The translations under genes and the position numbers were made by a program. Positions 8,587 through 16,072 of a stretch of 36,011 nucleotides of DNA are shown here, one piece after another. The notes beneath the pieces were generated by a model. It had not been told where the DNA came from. It saw nothing but the letters and a program-made list of their open reading frames with translations, and ran no database searches. Origin of the DNA: Planctomycetota bacterium (GTDB lineage Bacteria; Planctomycetota; UBA8742; JACQVU01; JANLHZ01); assembly GCA_024653775.1 (NCBI GenBank), contig JANLHZ010000040.1:1-36011 (forward strand), in the 5' to 3' direction. Position 1 is the stretch's first letter; the number at the start of each line of letters is the position of its first letter.

Positions 8587-9943
8587 ACTCCGGTCGCAGC
8601 CCGTACTTCTTCATCTTGTATTGCAGCGACGTCCGACCCATGCCGAGCTTGCGCGCGGCTTTCGACTGATTCCACCGGCATTCGACAAGCGCCGCGAGGA
8701 TGAGATCACGTTCCATCTCCTGAACCTGCTCGGGCGCGGTCTTTCTCGCCGGCGGCTCATCCTGCGGAACCCTGTCACGGCGCAGTTCCCGAATCTCCGG
8801 CGGCAAGTCCTCGACGCGCATCACGTTCCCAGGGCAGAGCACCATTCCCCGCTCGATGACGTTTTCCAGCTCGCGGATATTCCCTGGCCAACGATAGCCG
8901 CGCAGCAGCGCCATTATTTCCGCTGGAACCGTGACTTCCCTATGAAGCTCGACTCCGAGAAGATCGAGGAAGTGCGCCACGAGTTCGCCAATGTCCTCGA
9001 TCCGCTCCCTGAGCGGCGGCACGTTGATGTGAATCACGTTGATACGGTATAGAAGGTCCTCGCGGAACTTCCCTTCGCTTACAAGCTGTTTCGGATCCTT
9101 GTTGGTCGCGCAGACCACGCGGACGTCGACGCGAATGGACTTGGTCCCGCCGACGCGCTCGAACTCCTTTTCCTGCAGGACGCGAAGCAACCTAAGCTGC
9201 ACCGCGGGGCTGATCTCGCCGATTTCGTCGAGAAAAAGCGTGCCCGTGTGCGCAAGCTCGAAGCGTCCCTTCTTCTCCGCGATCGCGCCCGTGAAGGCGC
9301 CTCGCTCGTGGCCGAAGAGTTCGCTTTCGAGAAGGTTTTCGGACAGCGCCGCGCAGTTCACCGCGATGAACGGCTTCGAATTCCGGACGCCGCGTTCGTG
9401 AATATCCCGCGCGACGAGTTCCTTCCCTACGCCGCTTTCGCCCGTCACCAGCACCGGCGTCGGCGCACTCGCAACCTTCTCGATCAGTTCGTTTATCTGC
9501 TTCGAGATAACGCCCGTGCCGACGAGTCTTCCGGTGCGGTCCTTCAGTTCGTCGCGGAGGAGTTCGTTTTCCTGCGCGAGCCTCGATCTCTCGACGGCTT
9601 TCTGCACGCGAGCCTCGAGCGTGCTCAGCTCGAAAGGTTTCTCGATGAAGTCGCTCGCGCCGTGCTTCATCGCCTCGACCGCGTCCGCGACGCTTCCGTA
9701 CGCGGTGATGATCAGCACCTCCGTCGCGGGCGATTCCATCTTTACGAACTTCAGCAGGTCGATGCCGGTCAGCCCAGTCATACGGAGGTCAGACACGACG
9801 ACATCGAAACTCTGCCCGGACAGCGCGGTCATCGCCGACTCGGCGGATTCGCTTTTGACGACGACGTGACCCGCCTCTACAAGCGCCATCGCGACCATGT
9901 CGCGCATGCTTTCCTTGTCATCGACTACGAGTATGTTGCCCAT
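8585..9943 (-). CDS. NtrC-family sigma-54 response regulator
   Basis: 452 residues in three domains. The receiver domain (1-115) has the acidic pair D8/D9, the phospho-acceptor D52 in VVVSDLRM and K102 in FIEKPF. The AAA+ domain (about 145-375) has Walker A GESGVGKE (168-175), the sigma-54 contact loop GAFTGA (215-220) and Walker B TLFLDEIGE (235-243). The C-terminus is a Fis-type helix-turn-helix (QSKAARKLGMGRTSLQYKM). It should activate sigma-54 promoters when phosphorylated. No partner histidine kinase is in the window. The ATG at 9943 fits the conserved GNILVVDD start and has a GGGAGA ribosome site; an upstream in-frame start at 9973 would add non-homologous residues encoded by a hairpin. 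It is close to the exopolysaccharide genes and could control them, but I could not find a clear -24/-12 promoter there. Confidence 0.95.
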   Translation of the reverse strand: MGNILVVDDKESMRDMVAMALVEAGHVVVKSESAESAMTALSGQSFDVVVSDLRMTGLTGIDLLKFVKMESPATEVLIITAYGSVADAVEAMKHGASDFIEKPFELSTLEARVQKAVERSRLAQENELLRDELKDRTGRLVGTGVISKQINELIEKVASAPTPVLVTGESGVGKELVARDIHERGVRNSKPFIAVNCAALSENLLESELFGHERGAFTGAIAEKKGRFELAHTGTLFLDEIGEISPAVQLRLLRVLQEKEFERVGGTKSIRVDVRVVCATNKDPKQLVSEGKFREDLLYRINVIHINVPPLRERIEDIGELVAHFLDLLGVELHREVTVPAEIMALLRGYRWPGNIRELENVIERGMVLCPGNVMRVEDLPPEIRELRRDRVPQDEPPARKTAPEQVQEMERDLILAALVECRWNQSKAARKLGMGRTSLQYKMKKYGLRPE

Positions 9944-9950
9944 ATTAGTT

Positions 9951-10001
9951 TCTCCCTCTCCCACCGGGAGCACACCTCGTGTGACGGGCCGGGGAGAGGG
10001 C
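9951..10001 (-). promoter_or_regulatory. Inverted repeat covering the NtrC ribosome site
   Basis: On the minus strand CCCTCTCCC pairs with GGGAGAGGG (9 bp), enclosing a second perfect hairpin CACAC/GTGTG (9971-9983). The 3' arm contains or directly abuts the GGGAGA ribosome-binding site of the regulator gene. It could hide that site or be a dispersed palindromic repeat. Confidence 0.55.
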
Positions 10002-10099
10002 TATTCTGATTTCAGCCACGCGCCCGATAGGGCGCCAACATTATTTTAGATTTTAGAATTCGGATCGAGGATTGTAAATCATCTGCGGAACCGCCTTCA

Positions 10100-11179
10100 T
10101 CACAGCGACGCAGCCGCGCGGGAGACGAGAGTCTGAATCTGTTTGTAGGATTCTAGGAAATCGTCGACCGTTCCGCCTATCGGGTCGGGGACGTCGCTGC
10201 CCGGATCGAGAAGACGAATCCTGCCCGCCACGGAAGGATCGATCGACAGCAGCGCGTCGCGGTGGGAGCGCTCCATAGCGAAAATGACGTCGAAGACCTT
10301 CAGCGGAATCGCTGCCGCGTGCTTCGAAAAATGACTCGTATCGAGGTACCCAAGCAGGTTCAGCGCCTGTACGCCCGGCTCAGGAATCGGGATTCCAGTC
10401 GGCGCGTAAGTCCCCGCGCTCATCACCGACACGTCGTACGGAACCCTCCCGTCCTTCTCCGCGTTCTTTCGAAGCAGGTCGCGAAACATTATCTCCGCCG
10501 CGGGACTCCGGCAAAGGTTTCCGGTGCAGACGAAAAGCACCGACACGCCGCTCGCGATACGGATGTCGCGCTCGCTGACGGCTCCTTCCCGCAGGATTTC
10601 GAAGCCCGACGAGCCGAGCTTAGCGACGGTCGACGCTTTCTCGCCGCAGGGTTTCTTCGACGCGAGAATCACCGCAAGCTCGCTGCCGAACTTCGCCTGA
10701 ATCTCCTTCGCGTCGCGCAGAGCAGGCTCGCCTGATACGTTCGCGCTCGTCGAAAGCAGCGGCGTGCGATACTCACCCAGGATTCTCAGCACGGATTTTT
10801 CGTCCGGAACGCGAAACCCGAGGCTCATTTTCCCGGTCTCCGCAACGATCGTCAGCGGCCCCGGCCACAGCTTTCGCGCGACTTTCTTCACCGGAAGCGA
10901 AATTCCCGGGCAAAGTTCTTCGAACCGTTTCGCGCTGGAGACGAACCGCGTAAAAAGTTTCTCCTCGGGCCGCTTCTTCAGTTCCGCGAGCCGTTTTTCA
11001 CCACCCGGCGCGCCTTCGCTGACGCAGAGTCCGTAGACGGTCTCCGTGGGGACCGCGATGATCTCGCCGCGGTCGAGCGCGCGGAGAATCACCTCGATCC
11101 TCCCCGGCGGGAAGAACTCGTCGAACGGCCCGACAATCGTTCCGGGCGGCACTCTGTCGTCGGCTAAGCTGAGCATCAT
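10100..11179 (-). CDS. Fusion of Sua5/YrdC threonylcarbamoyl-AMP synthase and LMW tyrosine phosphatase
   Basis: 359 residues. Residues about 25-208 are a Sua5/YrdC domain (AVPTETVYGL at 42-51, KKRPEEKLF at 69-77, STSANVSGEPA at 143-153), which makes threonylcarbamoyl-AMP from threonine, bicarbonate and ATP for tRNA t6A37. Residues about 212-359 are a low-molecular-weight protein tyrosine phosphatase: catalytic P-loop CTGNLCRS (C218 and R224, the CX5R motif) and a late DP pair in VPDPIGG for the general acid. The ATG at 11179 overlaps the ruvX stop by ATGA, with AAGGG upstream, so translation is probably coupled. The phosphatase half is of the Wzb type that dephosphorylates BY-kinases and is encoded near one here (12380-14599). 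Its substrate here is inferred. Confidence 0.92.
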   Translation of the reverse strand: MMLSLADDRVPPGTIVGPFDEFFPPGRIEVILRALDRGEIIAVPTETVYGLCVSEGAPGGEKRLAELKKRPEEKLFTRFVSSAKRFEELCPGISLPVKKVARKLWPGPLTIVAETGKMSLGFRVPDEKSVLRILGEYRTPLLSTSANVSGEPALRDAKEIQAKFGSELAVILASKKPCGEKASTVAKLGSSGFEILREGAVSERDIRIASGVSVLFVCTGNLCRSPAAEIMFRDLLRKNAEKDGRVPYDVSVMSAGTYAPTGIPIPEPGVQALNLLGYLDTSHFSKHAAAIPLKVFDVIFAMERSHRDALLSIDPSVAGRIRLLDPGSDVPDPIGGTVDDFLESYKQIQTLVSRAAASL

Positions 11180-11595
11180 CCCTTGTCCAAAAAACTCCTC
11201 AGGATAATTATAGCCGCAACTTTGTCCGTAAGCCCCCTCTTCTTTCGATCCCTCCGGGAAATGCCGCGCTCCGAAATCAGCGCGTCCGCCTGGACGCTCG
11301 TTAGCCTTTCGTCGATGAACTCAACGGGGAGTTCGAGCCGCTCTTCGAGAAGACCCGCGAACTCGCGCGTCTTGCGTGCACGATTCCCCTCGCTTCCGTC
11401 CATATTAAGCGGAAGCCCGAGGACGATCAGCGTCACCCCGCGCTCCTTCACCGCGCTCGCGATGATTTCGATCAGTTCCTTGCGCGTTTTACCCTCGATC
11501 GTCTCCATCGGAGTCGCGATTATCCGCATTTCGTCGCTAACCGCAAGCCCGACCCGTTTGTCGCCGTAATCGATCGCAAGAATCCGGCCCTTCAT
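11176..11595 (-). CDS. ruvX: RuvX/YqgF family nuclease
   Basis: 139 residues, the usual family length. It starts with the RNase H-fold signature RILAIDYGDKRVGLAVSD and has the conserved VLGLPLNMDGSEG and FIDERLTSVQA segments that carry the other acidic active-site residues. YqgF matures the 5' end of 16S rRNA in Escherichia coli and has been proposed as a Holliday-junction resolvase in other bacteria. The start overlaps the upstream thioesterase stop by ATGA and its own stop overlaps the next start, so the three genes form one coupled unit. Confidence 0.93.
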   Translation of the reverse strand: MKGRILAIDYGDKRVGLAVSDEMRIIATPMETIEGKTRKELIEIIASAVKERGVTLIVLGLPLNMDGSEGNRARKTREFAGLLEERLELPVEFIDERLTSVQADALISERGISRRDRKKRGLTDKVAAIIILRSFLDKG

Positions 11596-12014
11596 TTCAA
11601 AAACCCCGGCAGTACGAGTTTCGACATCTCTTCCGCAAATCCCTGAGGAAGCCTCGCAGGCAGGCTTTCGCGATCGACGCAGCCGAGCGTGGTCGTGCCA
11701 AGCGCGAGAGTCTGCTCGTCCGAGTTCACGACGCGATACTCGAAAACCATTCTCGCGCCGGTGATCCTGACGATCGCAACGTCGACGAAAATCTGCTGAT
11801 CATATCTCGCGGGCTTTTTATATTTGACTGTCGCTTCGACGACCGCGAGATCAAGCCCATTGTCCCGGAACTCCTTGTAACTGGAGCCTACGTCGCGAAC
11901 GAACGCGGTGCGCGCCTCCTCGAAATACGTGAGGTAGTTCGGGTGATAAACGACGCCCATAATGTCCACTTCGGAAAAGCGGACTCTTAAAGGATGACGG
12001 TATGGGGAAGACAT
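11592..12014 (-). CDS. YbgC/FadM-type acyl-CoA thioesterase
   Basis: 140 residues, a single hotdog fold of the 4HBT family. The signature RVRFSEVDIMGVVYHPNYLTYFEEAR carries the catalytic aspartate of the YbgC type. It should hydrolyse acyl-CoA thioesters in the cytoplasm. In proteobacteria the gene goes with tol-pal; here it heads a coupled unit with ruvX and the Sua5 fusion. The ATG at 12014 is chosen; an in-frame GTG two codons earlier (12020) is equally possible since neither has a clear ribosome site. A repeat array begins directly upstream. Confidence 0.9.
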   Translation of the reverse strand: MSSPYRHPLRVRFSEVDIMGVVYHPNYLTYFEEARTAFVRDVGSSYKEFRDNGLDLAVVEATVKYKKPARYDQQIFVDVAIVRITGARMVFEYRVVNSDEQTLALGTTTLGCVDRESLPARLPQGFAEEMSKLVLPGFLK

Positions 12015-12020
12015 TTGCAC

Positions 12021-12056
12021 AATTAAGAGTTAAGAGTTAAGAATTAAGAATTGAAT
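12021..12056. repeat. TTAAGAGTTAAGAATT array, copy 2
   Basis: Four to five 7-base units (AAGAGTT then AAGAATT) directly upstream of the thioesterase gene, the same family as at 8544. Between here and 12171 I see no gene or structure. Confidence 0.8.
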
Positions 12057-12171
12057 CCGGATTACGTGGAAGTCGCTTCGACCTTGCAACGCTGCGCAAG
12101 AAACAACCATCTTTTTACGAACGAAAAATGCTCGTCGGACAAGTTCACCCAGCAATTCGTATAACACGACT

Positions 12172-12194
12172 CTCAACTCTTAACTCTTAATTCC
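12172..12194. repeat. TTAAGAGTTAAGAATT array, copy 3 (short)
   Basis: Three units, CTCAACTCTTAACTCTTAAT, in the opposite orientation to copy 2. The pair 12021/12172 brackets 115 bases of otherwise featureless sequence just downstream of the tRNA gene. Confidence 0.7.
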
Positions 12195-12203
12195 CCCTGA
12201 AAG

Positions 12204-12275
12204 AGCCAGCGATGGGATTTGAACCCATGACCTGTGCTTTACGAAAGCACTGCTCTACCGCTGAGCTACGCTGGC
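12204..12275 (-). tRNA. tRNA-Thr (anticodon CGT)
   Basis: The minus strand folds as a full cloverleaf: acceptor GCCAGCG/CGCTGGC, D-arm GCTCAGCGGTAGAGC, anticodon stem GTGCT/AGCAC with loop TTCGTAA (anticodon CGT, reading ACG), and T-arm ATGGG-TTCAAAT-CCCAT. The 3' CCA is not encoded. It lies alone between the exopolysaccharide genes and the thioesterase unit. Confidence 0.97.
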
Positions 12276-12379
12276 CTGTACAGGCATTTTATCATTGATA
12301 CCGGAATCTACAAGCTGCGCCCTTTTTTTGCGATGAATTCGCCCTAGCCCGATTTTCGATCTCGGTTTAGGACACGTCA

Positions 12380-14599
12380 TTAGGAGTTGGATGACGGTTT
12401 CGAACCATCCGCTCCTGAAGACGAACCGCCTTCTCCATCGGACGCGCTCGAAACAAGAACCTCGTCGCTCCGCGGCGCTGAAGCCTCCGGCGCGACTACT
12501 TCCGAATCCTCCTCCGAACGCGAGGACGCGTAACCGTAGCCGTAACCATAGCCGTATCCGTAGACGTCGTTTGCGCCGCCCTTCGGCGAGTAGCGATTGT
12601 AGTTGACCACGAGGCCGAGGAGGTTCCCGTGCGCCTTCTGCACCTGAGTGATGGCGTGTTTCAGCGCTTCGGGCTTCGTACCGCCGAGCGAGCAGATGAT
12701 GATAGTCGCGTCGACGACGCTCGAAAGCAGCACCGCGTCCGCGACGTAGTGCAGAGGCGGGCTATCCAGAATAACGATCTCGTACTGCTGACGAATTTCC
12801 GAGAAGAACTTTTCGAATTCCTTCGTGTAGATGAGCCTCGTCGAATCCTCTGGCAGCTTCTCTCCCGCGGGAAGGATCGAGAGGTTCAGGATTTCCGTCG
12901 AGCGGATCAGTTCGCGCCAGTTGCGTTCGCCGCGAAGCACCTCCGCCATTCCCTCCCGCGCCTCGATATCGAGCGCGACCTCTAGCGTCGGCCTACGGAG
13001 GTTGCAGGAGCAGATGACGGTTTTGAACCCCATCTCCGCGAACGCGACCGCGAGGTTTCCCGTGCAGGTCGATTTGCCTTCCTGAGGTCCATGCGAGGTG
13101 ATAAGAAGGGAAATCCCGCTGGTACGCTCCAGACGGTTGATGATGTTCGTCTTCAGAATCCTGAATCTGTCGGAAACGAAAGGATCGGAGCCGTAGTGGC
13201 AGATGATCGGATAGCGCTGCTCGGGCACGCGGTATCCTTTGACGATCATCGCTGGCTTGTCCGGATGCTTTTTCTGACGCTCGCGGGTCTTCTCGCTGTC
13301 TTCGTGAATCTTCGGAATGTAGCCGAGGACTTCGACTCCCGTGACGGCTTCGACCTCCTGGATGCTGCGGAACACCTCCTTCTTGCCCTCCGCGTAGACG
13401 ATGACGGACGCGGCGATCAGAAGCGCGATCAACCCCGCGAAAAGAAACTGCTTCGAATCCATCTGATAGCTGATGTCCCGCGCGATCCCCTTGACGTTCT
13501 GAACCGTAAGAAGCGATTGCTGCGTCGAAATCAGACGCTGGTACTGCTCGATGCTCTGGTTGGAGTTGGACCTTCTGGTCTCGAGCACATGTTTTCTGCT
13601 GAGGAAGTCTTCAAGCTCGCGGCTCACGAGGTCGATTCTCGCCGCGATCTGCGCCGCGGTGAGGCTGGCGGATTCGGACGCGCTCTCCCGTAGCGAAATG
13701 TATTCGCGCCACCTCTCGACGAGAGGCGCCAGCTCTTCAGGAGCCTCGCGACGCTTGTCCTCGATGTCTTCGCCTGTAGTCAGCTTCAGTTCTCCGAGGA
13801 AATCAAGCTCCCGCATGAGCTGCACCACCGGCGGCCAGTTATCGCCGTATCCCTGGCTCCTAAGCCTTTCGAGCCTGAAATTCCGCTCCTCGATCGCCAT
13901 GTCGACTTCGGACTCGATAGTGAACATGGTATCGAGTTTTCTAAGACTCTCCAGTTCCTCCGACTTCTGATTCGCCCTAGAGGAAATCTCCTCGAGTTCC
14001 TTGTTTGTAGCCTCGACGAGTTCCTGGTTTTTCGAGAGTCCCTTGGAGTTTTTGTCCGCAAGTTCCTCGATTTCCATCTTTGTAATCACGGACCTGAGAA
14101 TCTCGGAATATCTCGCGACCTGCTTCGGATCGTCGCCGATCATCGAGACGTGGATGGTCTTGCTCGAGGCATCGGTGCAGGAAATGTTCGAACGAAGCTT
14201 TTCGATCTCGCTGTACTTCTCATCGAGTCTTGCCTCCTGCTCCTCCTCGCTCAGCTTCGATATCGAATCCTCGGACCATTTTTCGGGGTCCACTTCCGCC
14301 AGTACTTCTGAGAGGACGTCGTCGTTTGTCATGAACTTTTTCTTGTCGTCGAGAAGGCTCGAGTCCGTTTCCGACTGAGCCTTCGCTATAAGGAAAGTGA
14401 TTAGCTGTTTCTCCTCCGTGTCCTCCGTCGGAAGCGTGCCGACGCGGACGTCGAATGAAATTTCGTACACGTCGGGCTTAAGAAGCGTGTACGCCACCAC
14501 GGATGACGCCGAGAGGATTTGCAGCAGCAGAATGATACCGAAATACCTTTTTGCAAGAGAGTAAATGCCCTGTACTGAAGTGAGATCCCATGCTTCCAT
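12380..14599 (-). CDS. Wzz/BY-kinase-type polysaccharide co-polymerase with altered kinase motif
   Basis: 739 residues. Residues 20-38 and about 384-402 are membrane segments enclosing a long, charged, coiled-coil-rich periplasmic region, as in Wzz/Wzc chain-length proteins. The cytoplasmic C-terminus is a BY-kinase-like P-loop domain: Walker A GPQEGKST (504-511) and Walker B VILDSPP (609-615) are intact. The Walker A' segment reads VICSCNLRRP (528-537), where the usual motif is close to LLIDADLRRP, so both aspartates are replaced (by Ser and Asn). A tyrosine cluster YGYGYGYGYGY (680-690) follows, as in autophosphorylating BY-kinases, then a Ser/Glu-rich tail. It should set polysaccharide chain length with the export lipoproteins just upstream. 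The ATG has AGGAAA upstream. Whether it is an active kinase is open. Confidence 0.92.
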   Translation of the reverse strand: MEAWDLTSVQGIYSLAKRYFGIILLLQILSASSVVAYTLLKPDVYEISFDVRVGTLPTEDTEEKQLITFLIAKAQSETDSSLLDDKKKFMTNDDVLSEVLAEVDPEKWSEDSISKLSEEEQEARLDEKYSEIEKLRSNISCTDASSKTIHVSMIGDDPKQVARYSEILRSVITKMEIEELADKNSKGLSKNQELVEATNKELEEISSRANQKSEELESLRKLDTMFTIESEVDMAIEERNFRLERLRSQGYGDNWPPVVQLMRELDFLGELKLTTGEDIEDKRREAPEELAPLVERWREYISLRESASESASLTAAQIAARIDLVSRELEDFLSRKHVLETRRSNSNQSIEQYQRLISTQQSLLTVQNVKGIARDISYQMDSKQFLFAGLIALLIAASVIVYAEGKKEVFRSIQEVEAVTGVEVLGYIPKIHEDSEKTRERQKKHPDKPAMIVKGYRVPEQRYPIICHYGSDPFVSDRFRILKTNIINRLERTSGISLLITSHGPQEGKSTCTGNLAVAFAEMGFKTVICSCNLRRPTLEVALDIEAREGMAEVLRGERNWRELIRSTEILNLSILPAGEKLPEDSTRLIYTKEFEKFFSEIRQQYEIVILDSPPLHYVADAVLLSSVVDATIIICSLGGTKPEALKHAITQVQKAHGNLLGLVVNYNRYSPKGGANDVYGYGYGYGYGYASSRSEEDSEVVAPEASAPRSDEVLVSSASDGEGGSSSGADGSKPSSNS

Positions 14600-14665
14600 A
14601 TCTATTTCCTGACGTTACCGATTTTCTGAATTTGCCGCCCCGATTTGTCGCCCCGCTACCCTGGT

Positions 14666-16048
14666 TCAGTCCTCGTTGATGATGGCGCCGCGCGCGGAAT
14701 CTATGTTCGATACCGCGAACGCTCCTCCGGAAACCGGAGACAGAATCCTCCCGATGGTATCGAGCACGTCCGAGAGAGTACTCTCCGGAATGTAGAGCAC
14801 GTCGCCGTCGTGTAGCGGGAGGTTGTATTCGAGCCTTCCGCCTTCGAGAGCCCCGTCGAGATCGAGCTTGTGACTCTCCGGATTTTCTGGCCAGCCCGTG
14901 ACGAGGACCGCCTCGCTCGTCACCGCGCCGAAACGCTCGAACTCCGCAAGCGAAAGCAGGTGCAGAACGCTCGAATCCGGGCCGATCTCGTAAACGCCCG
15001 GCCTTCTGACCATTCCGAGCACGAACACCTGACGTATGCTTTCGTTCCTGCGCGGGACGTGCACCGTGTCTCCCGGCAGCAGCACGATCGTCTCCCGCGC
15101 GGATTCCTGGAACAGCGCGTTTCGAAGGTCGATCTTCGTTATCTCCCCCGCGGGCGAAACTATCTGGACTCTCGCGAGGTCCGCGTTGCCCGCTACTCCC
15201 CCCGCGCTTGTCAGCAACTGCGCGATGCTGACGCCGTTCTGCCTCGGATGGACCTTGTACGTGAATCCGGACGTCTCGACCGCGCCGTTGATTACGATCG
15301 GCCTTCGATCCGCGATGAAGATCTTGTCCCCCTCATCGACGATGATGTTCTCCTCGATTCTTCCGCGCTCGAGGATGTCGGAGAGAACGACTGTCTTCTC
15401 GTCGCTGGTTGCGCCGCGCATCCTGAAAATCCTGACTTCCTCGATCCCCATTCCCGGAGTCCATCCAGCCTCGCTGAGCGCGTCGAGAAGATCGCCCTGG
15501 AACCTGATCCTCACCCTTGGCGCAAGCCCGGTCGCTATTATCTCCACGAATCGCTCGCGCTCCTTCACCATCCTGATGCCAACTTCTACCCGCGGACCTT
15601 CTCCCGAAGCGAGGAAGCCCGCAAGCTTGCCGAGGATCGCCCTTTTCGCGTCCACGATGCTGCGTCCGCCGACTTCGACCTCGCCAATGAAGTCGAGGAT
15701 GATTTTTCCGTCCCGTCCAACCTTCTGCGTCGTCTTAACTGAAGGTTCCGAGTTGATGGTAACGTCCAGCTCGTCGTCCGCGCCGAGGATGTAGTTCGAA
15801 TCGTACGAGCCGGGTCGGTTCGAGAACCAGTCCGGATGGTTCGGCTCCCGCAGCGACCTTTCGCCCAGCCTTCGCTCCGGGTCCGCGAAGAACGCCAGCG
15901 TCTCTGCATCCGCGACTCCGCGCGCGTAGAGCTCAGGCGTTTTCACCTGAAGCGTAGGCGCAGGAGGCCCCGAGCACGCGAAAAGCCCCGCGGCAAATGT
16001 CGAAGTCGCGCACACCAAAGTAAAGAGAGAGAGAGTTTTGCTTTTCAT
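14666..16048 (-). CDS. Wza-like polysaccharide export (OPX) lipoprotein
   Basis: 460 residues with a lipoprotein signal (hydrophobic core then AGLFAC, lipidated Cys25). Residues about 88-175 are a Poly_export domain (ILGADDELDVTI, GRDGKIILDFIGEVEVGG). SLBB-type domains follow: one after RRPIVINGAVETSGFTYKV and one after RQVFVLGMVRRPGVYEIG. The protein forms the outer-membrane/periplasmic channel for capsule or exopolysaccharide. It lies 66 bases before the Wzz/BY-kinase gene and 24 bases after a second SLBB lipoprotein gene, so the three form an operon. The C-terminus lacks an obvious amphipathic Wza-type outer-membrane helix. The ATG has GGCGGAAG upstream. Confidence 0.93.
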   Translation of the reverse strand: MKSKTLSLFTLVCATSTFAAGLFACSGPPAPTLQVKTPELYARGVADAETLAFFADPERRLGERSLREPNHPDWFSNRPGSYDSNYILGADDELDVTINSEPSVKTTQKVGRDGKIILDFIGEVEVGGRSIVDAKRAILGKLAGFLASGEGPRVEVGIRMVKERERFVEIIATGLAPRVRIRFQGDLLDALSEAGWTPGMGIEEVRIFRMRGATSDEKTVVLSDILERGRIEENIIVDEGDKIFIADRRPIVINGAVETSGFTYKVHPRQNGVSIAQLLTSAGGVAGNADLARVQIVSPAGEITKIDLRNALFQESARETIVLLPGDTVHVPRRNESIRQVFVLGMVRRPGVYEIGPDSSVLHLLSLAEFERFGAVTSEAVLVTGWPENPESHKLDLDGALEGGRLEYNLPLHDGDVLYIPESTLSDVLDTIGRILSPVSGGAFAVSNIDSARGAIINED

Positions 16049-16072
16049 AACTTCCGCCTGATGAGAACTGAA

